Assembly: GCA_001515205.2 (NCBI GenBank)
Contig: LQMQ01000057.1
Span: 1-37,878 of the forward strand
Reading direction: 5' to 3'
Length of the DNA: 37,878 nucleotides
Source: Candidatus Hadarchaeum yellowstonense
GTDB lineage: Archaea > Hadarchaeota > Hadarchaeia > Hadarchaeales > Hadarchaeaceae
Shown: positions 17,661 to 26,037 of the stretch, piece after piece
Layout: each line of letters starts with the position of its first letter
Numbering within the stretch: the stretch's first letter is position 1
Program-made: the position numbers and the translations under genes
Notes under the pieces: generated by a model
Told to the model about the DNA's origin: nothing
Database searches by the model: none
What the model saw: only the letters and a program-made list of their open reading frames with translations

Positions 17661-18266
17661 ATGGTGGTCGAGACGAAACTTAGCAACTTATTGCTGAAGC
17701 TGAACCGCTTAAAACTTATGCCGCGCACGGGTTGGCTCCTTTGCGGTGTCACACCAGCCGCCGCCGAGGATGTAGCCCAGCACTCCTTTGAAGTAGCCGC
17801 CATCACCATGTTCCTCATCGAAGGGCTCTCAAGGGAGGGGGGGAAAATTGACCGCGAACGTGCCCTCAGCATGGCGATCCTGCACGACTGGGCCGAGGCG
17901 GAGGTGGCCGATTTTCCCTACACTGCCCGAAAGTATCTGAAGCCAACCGGCGCCAAGGAGCAAATGGAACAGGCTGCCTTGGTGGATCTGTTGCGGGGAC
18001 TGCCCGAAAGGGAGAAATTCCTGGAACTTTGGAAGGAGTACCGCGAGGGAAAAACAACCGAGGCAAAGCTGGTTCATGCCGCCGACTACCTTTCAATCAT
18101 GGTGCAGGGCATCAGGTACCGGGAACAGGGCATTCGATCCCGGGAAATAAAGGAACTCTGGCAAGCGGTGAAACGTGATTTGAAACCATACGCCAAAGAG
18201 TTCAAGAACATTGATCAACTCATCAAGGAACTAAACCTAGCCTTTTTCTCACCGTCAACTTTTTAA
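17661..18266 (+). CDS. HD-domain phosphohydrolase (YfbR-like 5'-deoxynucleotidase family)
   Basis: RTGW...ESVAQHSFEVA-type motif (EDVAQHSFEVAAI), ILHDWAEAEVADF, ...LVHAADYLS; 6 nt after nikR. Confidence 0.85.
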   Translation: MVVETKLSNLLLKLNRLKLMPRTGWLLCGVTPAAAEDVAQHSFEVAAITMFLIEGLSREGGKIDRERALSMAILHDWAEAEVADFPYTARKYLKPTGAKEQMEQAALVDLLRGLPEREKFLELWKEYREGKTTEAKLVHAADYLSIMVQGIRYREQGIRSREIKELWQAVKRDLKPYAKEFKNIDQLIKELNLAFFSPSTF

Positions 18267-18295
18267 AAGCTCAATTATATGTAGTTGAGGATACT

Positions 18296-20287
18296 ATGAA
18301 AGGCATCAAATGGGTAGTGGAAGACCCCGTGGAAAAGGAAGTTTGGTGGCCATCCGAGGAACTCAAGCGAAGAGCTTGGGTAAACGATCCATCAATATAT
18401 GAAGAAGCCGATAAAGACCCGGTCGCATTTTGGGAAGCACGAGCCAGGGAAGGCCTGGAATGGTTCAAGACCTGGGACAAAGCCTATGAAGAAAACCTGC
18501 CTTATTTCAAATGGTTCATCGGAGGAAAAATTAACGCCTCCTACAACGCAGTGGACCGGCACGTGAAGGCGGGCAAGGGCAATAAACCAGCGATAATCTG
18601 GGTTCCCGAGCCTCCGGAGGAGCCCGACAGAGTAATAACCTACCAGCAGCTTAAGGATGAGGTCAGCCGCTTTGCCAACGTCCTGAAAAAACTTGGGGTT
18701 AAGAAAGGCGATCGGGTGAGCATATACCTTCCCCTCATCCCTGAAGTTCACATCGCCATTATGGCCTGTAACCGGATCGGCGCTGTTCACAGCGTTGTCT
18801 TTTCCGCTTTCACCGGGGATGCGTTAAGAGTTAGGCTCGAAGACGCGGAATCCAAGGTTTTGATAACCGCCGATGGCTATTATCGCAGGGGCAAAGTCGT
18901 CAATCTGAAGGAAAACGCTGACGAGGGGATCAAGGGCACCAGTGTTGAAAAAATAGTTGTGGTCAAAAGGGCCGGCAACGAGGTAAACATGGTAAAAGGA
19001 AGGGATTTCTGGTGGCACGAGCTGATGAGGGAAGTCGAACCCGAATGTGAACCAGAACACATGGACAGCGAAAGCATGTTGTTCTTGCTCTATACTTCGG
19101 GAACAACGGGAAGACCAAAAGGTGTAATTCATACCACAGGCGGTTATCTCACCCAGGCTTACTGGACCACGCGCTGGGTGTTTGACCTACACGACGACGA
19201 CATATACTGGTGCACCTCCGACATCGGCTGGATTACCGGACATACCTACATGTGCTATGGCCCGTTGCTCAACGGCGCCACGCTCATAATTTATGAAGGA
19301 TCACCTGACTACCCGGCGATAGATCGCTGGTGGGAGATAATAGAAAAATACAAGGTAACGATATTCTACACTGCTCCCACGGCAATTCGCATGTTCGTAA
19401 GAGCGGGGGAGGAGTGGCCAAGAAAACACGATCTCAGCAGCCTCCGCCTGCTTGGAACTGTTGGGGAACCGATTGACCGTGAAGCCTGGATGTGGTATTT
19501 CAACAACATTGGTGGCGGAAGGTGCCCGATAACGGACACTTGGTGGCAAACCGAGACGGGCGGCACACTGATGATGAGCCTGCCCGGCATCGGCCCGTTC
19601 ATCCCCACTGTTTCCGGAAGACCCTTCCCGGGGACCAGGAATGCTATCGTTGACGAAGAGGGCAATCCATCTCCACAGGGGGGTTACCTAGTGCTCGTCC
19701 CGCCGATGCCGCCAGGGATGTTGCGGGGTCTTTACAAGGCTGACGAAAAATACCGCGAGACCTACTGGAGCCGGTACGCCAACAAATATTACTTCACCGG
19801 AGACGGCGCCAGAGATGTGATTAACGAGCATGCACCCCACATCAAAGAAAGGGGAAAAATCAAACACTTCATCCGGGTTACTGGCAGGGTTGATGATGTC
19901 ATGAAAGTCGCGGGACACAGGTTATCCACCGCTGAGCTTGAGGATGCGCTCAACCGCCACCCGGCCGTGACGGAAAGCGCCGTCGTCCCGCAGCCGGATC
20001 CCATGAAGGGAGAAGTGCCTGTCGCCTATGTGGTGCTAAAAAGCGGCTACCGAGGATCGGAAGAGCTGAGCAAAGAGCTGGTAGAACACATCAGCAAGAT
20101 GGTGGGGCCGATAGCCAAGCCAAAGCAAATATTCTTCGTTGATGAACTGCCGAAGACCAGAAGTGGAAAGATCATGCGCCGGATCCTGAAGGCTCTGATC
20201 ACCAGAGACAAAATCGGCGACACGACAACGCTGGTCAACCCTGAAGTCGTCGAAAGCTTGAAGAAAATAGTCGGGTATCCTGATTAA
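18296..20287 (+). CDS. acs: Acetyl-CoA synthetase, AMP-forming
   Basis: YTSGTTGRPKGVIHTTGGYL, WWQTETGG, C-terminal LPKTRSGKIMRRIL. Confidence 0.97.
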   Translation: MKGIKWVVEDPVEKEVWWPSEELKRRAWVNDPSIYEEADKDPVAFWEARAREGLEWFKTWDKAYEENLPYFKWFIGGKINASYNAVDRHVKAGKGNKPAIIWVPEPPEEPDRVITYQQLKDEVSRFANVLKKLGVKKGDRVSIYLPLIPEVHIAIMACNRIGAVHSVVFSAFTGDALRVRLEDAESKVLITADGYYRRGKVVNLKENADEGIKGTSVEKIVVVKRAGNEVNMVKGRDFWWHELMREVEPECEPEHMDSESMLFLLYTSGTTGRPKGVIHTTGGYLTQAYWTTRWVFDLHDDDIYWCTSDIGWITGHTYMCYGPLLNGATLIIYEGSPDYPAIDRWWEIIEKYKVTIFYTAPTAIRMFVRAGEEWPRKHDLSSLRLLGTVGEPIDREAWMWYFNNIGGGRCPITDTWWQTETGGTLMMSLPGIGPFIPTVSGRPFPGTRNAIVDEEGNPSPQGGYLVLVPPMPPGMLRGLYKADEKYRETYWSRYANKYYFTGDGARDVINEHAPHIKERGKIKHFIRVTGRVDDVMKVAGHRLSTAELEDALNRHPAVTESAVVPQPDPMKGEVPVAYVVLKSGYRGSEELSKELVEHISKMVGPIAKPKQIFFVDELPKTRSGKIMRRILKALITRDKIGDTTTLVNPEVVESLKKIVGYPD

Positions 20288-20296
20288 ACTGAAAAC

Positions 20297-20304
20297 TTTT
20301 TTTT
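20297..20304 (+). terminator. Oligo-T terminator after acs
   Basis: T8 tract 10 nt after the stop codon. Confidence 0.4.
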
Positions 20305-20340
20305 GACTCCGCTGCTGGCGCTGGCTTCAAGAGGGAGGAC

Positions 20341-21021
20341 TCAAGAGTAGCTGATGGCAATAGATCTGATGATGTCGCTGACGTCCTCGCAGAGGTCCGC
20401 GATGCTTTCCATATTTTCCGTAATCTCTTTCAGCAGCATTGATTGTCCTATGTCCTTGACCTTTCTGTACCACTTTAAAAGTCCTGGCGTTAGCTCCTCG
20501 GCACGCAAATCGTCTATCTTTTCCTCCAGCTTCTCCACCTCGTGCGAAAATGCTATCGCCGTCTTGGGATCCTTTTCCAGGGAAACGAAGGTCTCATGAG
20601 TTCTGATCGTTATTTCCAAAACTGCTGTGGAGTAAGTTCTCATTGTCTTCTTCAGGCTCTCCGGAAGCTTTCTGGCGTCAATGTACTTCAACTTTCTGGC
20701 GGCCGCCTTGGCATTGGCAGCTATCTCGTCGGCGGTCATCGTCAGCCGGATTATCTCGTCCCGGTTTATCGGATGAAAGATTCCTTTGGAAAGTTCCTCC
20801 AGGATGTTCCTCTTGATGACATCGGCATCGCGCTCGCTCTTGAAGGCCTCTTGAAACCCCTCATCCCTTTTCTTCACATCGAGATCACAAAAGGCTTGGA
20901 CGGCCTTGTTCATGCCGGCAACTGTCTTGACAATCCTTTTGATGTGCTCATCGCAGATTTCCAGAATTTTTCTTTCCCTTGATTCAGCCATCCAAGTTAA
21001 CGGACCTTTTGACGCCATCAT
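20341..21021 (-). CDS. DUF47 / PhoU-like phosphate transport regulator
   Basis: KRDEGFQEAFKSERDADVIKRNILEELSKGIFHPINRDEIIRLTMTADEIAANAKAAARKL; overlaps pit start (ATGA). Confidence 0.92.
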   Translation of the reverse strand: MMASKGPLTWMAESRERKILEICDEHIKRIVKTVAGMNKAVQAFCDLDVKKRDEGFQEAFKSERDADVIKRNILEELSKGIFHPINRDEIIRLTMTADEIAANAKAAARKLKYIDARKLPESLKKTMRTYSTAVLEITIRTHETFVSLEKDPKTAIAFSHEVEKLEEKIDDLRAEELTPGLLKWYRKVKDIGQSMLLKEITENMESIADLCEDVSDIIRSIAISYS

Positions 21022-22232
21022 ATCCCCATCATTTTACTGATTAACCAAAACAACGACATACTAATTAAGATTACTGCTGGGATGGTTAAGATCCAAAACA
21101 GGATAATTTTACCTGTAACTCCCCGACTAACCCCCGCCAACCCCCTCGTCGCCAAACCAACCCCGATCAAAGATCCAACCGAAGCGTGCGTCGTAGATAT
21201 CGGCAGGCCAAAACCAAAAAACAGCGAGGGCAAAACAGTGAAAAGAAAAACCACGATTGCGTTCGCATATTCGGCGGCGGCTCCATTCAGCGTGTCGAGC
21301 CTAGTTACCTTATAGGCGGTGACCTCCAGGACTTTGTATCCCCAGGTGAAAGCCCCCAGCGCTATTCCCGCCGAGCCGAGAAGTGAAAGCAGCAGCATTG
21401 TACCAAAAGTCGGATTCCCCGTGATCTTTTGGGTGGGTGTCACGAAAACTCCAGTGGCGTTAGCCATGTCGTTAGCACCGAAGGAAAAAGCGGAAAAACA
21501 AAGCCCAATTATCAGAAGGACATAAAGAAAGTTGGAAACCCCCAACCTGCCATATCTGGCCCGGAGAACGTACGCGAGAATGGAGGAAAAAACAAGCGCT
21601 ACTGAAAGCGCCACTAAGACGCTAACAAATGGCCCTAGGCCAAGTGTTTGGTAGGAGATCATGAGCACGGCGGAAAAGGCCAGGGTAAAAACCAAAAGGA
21701 AAATTAATGCCAAATTTGCTCTCTCCGTCCTCTCCCGGCTAAAATAATTCTTCAAAAAGAGGTACAACCCGGCCGCCATAACTAAGGCCAAAACTGGGGA
21801 GATGATTAAACTCACGATAACCAAGTAGAGATTGCTCCACCTCATCGGGGCCGAGCTTATCAGTCCAAAACCAATGACCCCACCAATTATTGAGTGGGTT
21901 GTCGATACAGGCATGCCTTTGTAGGTGCACAAAGTTATCCAAATTCCGGCCGATAAACAGGCGGTGAAACTCCCCACAGTCAAAACCTCCAAACTCAAAC
22001 TTTCCCTATCCACCAAACCGCGATCAACCGTCTTCATGACCATGGGGCCCAGGAGAATGCCACCAGCAGCGGCAAAAATGGCAAATAGGGTGATGGCTTT
22101 TCGCATGCTCAGTGCTCCGGCGCCAACAGCGCAATCAGTGGGGTTGGCGGCGTCGTTGGCACCCAGGCACCACGCGATATAAAAGGACAGCGCCAACCCA
22201 ACGCCGTAGATCACCAGCTCCAACATCTGCAC
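21018..22232 (-). CDS. pit: Inorganic phosphate transporter PiT family
   Basis: GANDAANPTDCAVGAGAL; GMPVSTTHSIIGGVIGFGL; GANDMANATGVFV; GLPISTTHASVGSLIGVGL. Confidence 0.95.
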   Translation of the reverse strand: MQMLELVIYGVGLALSFYIAWCLGANDAANPTDCAVGAGALSMRKAITLFAIFAAAGGILLGPMVMKTVDRGLVDRESLSLEVLTVGSFTACLSAGIWITLCTYKGMPVSTTHSIIGGVIGFGLISSAPMRWSNLYLVIVSLIISPVLALVMAAGLYLFLKNYFSRERTERANLALIFLLVFTLAFSAVLMISYQTLGLGPFVSVLVALSVALVFSSILAYVLRARYGRLGVSNFLYVLLIIGLCFSAFSFGANDMANATGVFVTPTQKITGNPTFGTMLLLSLLGSAGIALGAFTWGYKVLEVTAYKVTRLDTLNGAAAEYANAIVVFLFTVLPSLFFGFGLPISTTHASVGSLIGVGLATRGLAGVSRGVTGKIILFWILTIPAVILISMSLFWLISKMMGI

Positions 22233-22301
22233 ACTTCCAGCTCAAACGTTCCTTAAGAAATGAATATAAAAAGACATCGGCGATAATTGTCCTTCCCGAC
22301 C

Positions 22302-22694
22302 TCAATCGACACCGCCTTTTTCCGATCTCCGGCGTCGTTCATTTTTCTCCAACAGGTTGTCAAAACCGCGAGCTGAAATCATCCTCTTTATTTCTTCCTC
22401 AGAAGTTTCGAGCCAAGGGGCCGGCGGCGGCGTTCTTCCAAAAAGCTTGGCTCTAAAAACCCCAATCACTTTTCCCAAAATAAGGGAGTAAACCAGCACA
22501 ACGAGCATTAAGAAAACCGGCTCGAGGTTGAGAAATGTGGAGGTCACTATGGCCAAGACGACTATCAGAAATCCCAGCAAGAAAGCGGCGCCCAGGGTTG
22601 CCCCCCTGTGGCGCCGGTAGATGAGCAAAAGTTTACCTCCAAAACCGACAAACATGGCCTCTAAACCAAAGGCCAAAGAACCCAGCAGGAGCAT
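22302..22694 (-). CDS. Small multi-TM membrane protein of unknown function
   Basis: Three to four hydrophobic segments and a charged C-terminal tail (EEEIKRMISARGFDNLLEKNERRRRSEKGGVD); start estimated at internal Met. Confidence 0.6.
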   Translation of the reverse strand: MLLLGSLAFGLEAMFVGFGGKLLLIYRRHRGATLGAAFLLGFLIVVLAIVTSTFLNLEPVFLMLVVLVYSLILGKVIGVFRAKLFGRTPPPAPWLETSEEEIKRMISARGFDNLLEKNERRRRSEKGGVD

Positions 22695-22776
22695 GATGTA
22701 GATGGTATCAATGGTGCTCAAACTGCCCACAGACCAACTTAAACGCGCTGAGAATTTAAATGCCGAGCGGCAGCGC

Positions 22777-23454
22777 ATGGAGGCCATCCTAAACCAGTTG
22801 AACGGGGTTTTCAAGCCCTGGCGCCTCCGAGAAAAAGATCCTTTTCTCTTGCTGGTCGGGACCGTCTTATCACAAAATACCAATGATCGCAACAGCTTTG
22901 CCGCCTTCAAGAGTTTAACATCCCGATTCACAACACCGGAACAGATAGCAAGCGCCAGCCTCCGGGAGATCGGGAAGCTGATAAAGATCGGCGGGCTTTA
23001 CAGGGAAAAGGCCAAAAGACTGAAGGAAATTTCAAAGCTGGTTTGGAAAAAATACGGGGGAAACATGAATTTAATCCTCCAAAAACCAGCTGTGGAGGCA
23101 AGAAGGGAGCTGCTCTCCTTGCCCGGCGTGGGGCCAAAAACGGCCGATGTGGTGCTAGCCTTCGGGGCCGGCCATGACGTTTTTCCCGTGGATACTCACG
23201 TCTTCAGAGTGTCAAAAAGACTGGGTTTTGCCGAGCCAAAGGACGGTTATGAGGAAGTGAAAAGGAAACTTGAGAGAGTAACTCCACCTGGAAGAAGGAT
23301 TGAAGGCCATGTTCTGCTGATCCAGCTAGGAAGAAACTATTGTCGCTCCAGAAACCCAAACCACAAGGAGTGCCCCATCAATCGATTCTGTCCAGTTGGA
23401 ACTCGCTATGCAGGGCCCTCACTGCCTTTACGGCGTCGCGCTCATCAACCGTGA
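22777..23454 (+). CDS. nth: Endonuclease III-family DNA glycosylase/AP lyase
   Basis: VLSQNTNDRNS; HhH LPGVGPKTADVVLAF with catalytic Lys; VDTHVFRVSKRL with catalytic Asp; Fe-S-like region CRSRNPNHKECPINRFC. Start uncertain (22702 possible). Confidence 0.9.
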   Translation: MEAILNQLNGVFKPWRLREKDPFLLLVGTVLSQNTNDRNSFAAFKSLTSRFTTPEQIASASLREIGKLIKIGGLYREKAKRLKEISKLVWKKYGGNMNLILQKPAVEARRELLSLPGVGPKTADVVLAFGAGHDVFPVDTHVFRVSKRLGFAEPKDGYEEVKRKLERVTPPGRRIEGHVLLIQLGRNYCRSRNPNHKECPINRFCPVGTRYAGPSLPLRRRAHQP

Positions 23455-24793
23455 AGGAGATATTGAGCTCAGAAGAACCTTGGGCTATCGTTAGGATGTT
23501 TATCCCGTTACGCCCCATTGTGCCGAAGACCCTGGCGGCAACCCCTGGTGTGCCCTTCATCCCGGCACCGATGGCCGCGATAACGCTGACATTTCTTTCA
23601 CAGTTAATGTTCCAGTCAATATGGCGTTTTTCAAACTCGGATCGTAGGGCATGAAGGGCGACATCCGCTTCCTTGCGGTCAACAACAAAGCTTATGTCCG
23701 CCTGGGAGGAACTCTGCGAAATCATCAGAACTTTCACTCCGGCACGACCAATGATGTCAAAAACTGTTGCGGCAACTCCTGGAACTCCTATCATCTCTGC
23801 CCCGCCAACGGTTATCAGGGAGACATTTCTGCTCATCGTGATAGACTTGACTATATCCTTGGCGCGGTTCGGTTTTCTAATGATCAAGGTGCCGCCCTGG
23901 TTGGGCTTGAAGGCGTTAAGAACCCTGACGGGTATATTAGTGTCCATCGCTGGCCTAATCATCCTAGGGTGGAGCACCTTGGCCCCAAAGTAGGCGAGTT
24001 CTGTGGCCTCTATGTAGGAGATGGCCTTGATCACCCTTGCTTTTGGCTCAACTTTGGGATCAGCGGTCATTATTCCATCAACGTCGGTCATTATCCAGAT
24101 TTCGTCCACCCCTAAAGCCGCGCCAAGTATGGAAGCGGTGTAATCAGAGCCACCGCGGCCCAGCGTGGTTATGATCCCGTCTTTGGTGCCACCAATAAAG
24201 CCAGTTATGACTGGGATCTCTTTATCAGCCCATATTTTGTTAATCCGTTGTTTTGCCAGCTTGCGAATTCTGTCCATCAGCGGGCGCGCCTCAGTAAAGT
24301 GGTCATCCGTGATGATGCCGGCTTCAAAACCGGTCAAGAACCGGGACGGGACACCCAGAGACTCAATGGCCCCGGCCAAGATAGGGGCGGAAAGTCTCTC
24401 GCCGAAGGATAAAATAAGATCTTGGGAACGCGGCGACAGTTCACCCAGGTAAGAAACGCCAATGAGGGCCCGTTCCAAAAGGTCGAGCGTCTCCTTGACC
24501 ACCCGGGTGGTCCTGCTCAAGACTTCTTTGTTTTTTATTGCGTCTTGACACGCCTGAAAGTGCCTTACCGAGATCTGCCGCATGAAGTCGGGGATCTGCC
24601 GTTCGGGGTTGGCTTGGGGTTCTATCAACCTGTTGGCAATATTCAGAAGTTGATCCGTCACCCCAGCCATCGCTGAGGTCACTACTGCAACCTGGTCCCC
24701 CTTTTTATATCGGGAAACAACGAATTCGGCGTCATTTCGGATGCTCTCGCCGTCCTTGACTGGCACACCACCAAACTTGATAACGAGCTTCAA
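23378..24793 (-). CDS. lysC: Aspartate kinase
   Basis: KFGGVPVKDGESIRN, GRGGSDYTASILGAALGVDEIWIMTDVDGIMTADP, two C-terminal ACT domains. Confidence 0.96.
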   Translation of the reverse strand: MKLVIKFGGVPVKDGESIRNDAEFVVSRYKKGDQVAVVTSAMAGVTDQLLNIANRLIEPQANPERQIPDFMRQISVRHFQACQDAIKNKEVLSRTTRVVKETLDLLERALIGVSYLGELSPRSQDLILSFGERLSAPILAGAIESLGVPSRFLTGFEAGIITDDHFTEARPLMDRIRKLAKQRINKIWADKEIPVITGFIGGTKDGIITTLGRGGSDYTASILGAALGVDEIWIMTDVDGIMTADPKVEPKARVIKAISYIEATELAYFGAKVLHPRMIRPAMDTNIPVRVLNAFKPNQGGTLIIRKPNRAKDIVKSITMSRNVSLITVGGAEMIGVPGVAATVFDIIGRAGVKVLMISQSSSQADISFVVDRKEADVALHALRSEFEKRHIDWNINCERNVSVIAAIGAGMKGTPGVAARVFGTMGRNGINILTIAQGSSELNISFTVDERDAVKAVRALHSEFQLDRID

Positions 24794-24814
24794 ATGATCG
24801 CCCTTCCAAAATGA

Positions 24815-25159
24815 TTACTCTGGTTCAACCACATAATAAGAATTGAGTGCCTGACATATGTTCTTCGCCAGGGCATGATAACACATGTCAACTCCCGCCT
24901 TACCTGTTGATATATTCATAACATAGTCGCTGCAGGTGCAGAAATTTTTCACCACCTCATATTCATCGTTTTTTCCCCGGACAAACCAGCGCTGCCCCCG
25001 CCGGATCACCCGCCGCCCCTTTATCGCTTCCAACGCACGCTTGCCCCGGCCCTGATAAACCTCAACTATTTCTCGCTCAATATCCGGATTGAGCACCGCT
25101 GCGCTCTGCAACTTTTTGAAAAGACGCTCCCTGGCCAGCTTAAAAGACTCGGAAATCAT
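24815..25159 (-). CDS. SWIM zinc-finger protein
   Basis: CxCx(n)CxH motif CTC-SDYVMNISTGKAGVDM-CYH; start estimated at internal Met. Confidence 0.8.
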   Translation of the reverse strand: MISESFKLARERLFKKLQSAAVLNPDIEREIVEVYQGRGKRALEAIKGRRVIRRGQRWFVRGKNDEYEVVKNFCTCSDYVMNISTGKAGVDMCYHALAKNICQALNSYYVVEPE

Positions 25160-25203
25160 TTTCCTCCAAATGTCAAAATAGCTGATTGGAGAGTATATAA
25201 CTG

Positions 25204-26037
25204 ATGTTGAAGGAAACAAGAGAGATCCTGAAGGAGCACGAGGCCTGGCTGAGCAGAAGAATGGGACAGAACCAAGTCATTGACCCCTCTTTTCTCAAAA
25301 AAATGATCGATTATGCCAACGTAACCGAAAGGGACGTGGTCCTGGAAATCGGGGCGGGTGTCGGCAATTTAACGCTCATGCTCGCCGGCCGGGCCAGAAC
25401 AGTCATCGCCGTGGAGAAAGATGAAAAACTGGTCGAAATCCTGCGCAAACGCCTCAAAGGACGGACAAACGTCAGGCTGCTCCAAGGCGACTTCCTAGAT
25501 ATGGACCTGCCCGAATTCAACAAAATAGTCTCCAATCTACCCTATTCAATATCATCGGAAATAATGTTCAGGCTGCTGGAGTTCAATTTTGATCTAGCCG
25601 TGCTGATGTTCCAGAAGGAGTTTGCGGAAAGGCTGGTCGCGAAACCCGGGTCGGAAAATTATGGTCGCCTGACCGTCAACACATACTACCGGGCGGAGGT
25701 GGAATTGCTAGAGGAAGTCCCGCCCACGGCATTTTTCCCCCAGCCAAAGGTGAGCTCAGCAATCGTCAGGCTGAAGCCCCGCAAGCCTCCGTTCACGGTC
25801 AAAGAAGAAAAAGTTTTTTCAGATGTCGTCCGAGCTTTGTTTCAGCATCGAAGGCAACTGGTGAGAAATGCCCTCCTGCATTCATTTTCAGAAATCTTTC
25901 CGGGGAAAAAGATGGACAAGAGTGAAATAAGGTCCTTTCTCAATGAATCGCTGCCAAGAAAACTTTTGGAAACAAGGGTTGTGGACCTGACTCCTGAGAA
26001 CTTTGGTGAAATAGCCAATCTGATTACTTCTCCATGA
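25204..26037 (+). CDS. ksgA: 16S rRNA dimethyladenosine transferase
   Basis: VLEIGAGVGNLTLMLA, KIVSNLPYSISSEI, FFPQPKVSSAIVRLKP. Confidence 0.96.
   Translation: MLKETREILKEHEAWLSRRMGQNQVIDPSFLKKMIDYANVTERDVVLEIGAGVGNLTLMLAGRARTVIAVEKDEKLVEILRKRLKGRTNVRLLQGDFLDMDLPEFNKIVSNLPYSISSEIMFRLLEFNFDLAVLMFQKEFAERLVAKPGSENYGRLTVNTYYRAEVELLEEVPPTAFFPQPKVSSAIVRLKPRKPPFTVKEEKVFSDVVRALFQHRRQLVRNALLHSFSEIFPGKKMDKSEIRSFLNESLPRKLLETRVVDLTPENFGEIANLITSP

Noticed and set aside
26024-26037. 14-bp ksgA/fusA convergent overlap
   Set aside because: Short and routine in compact archaeal genomes.
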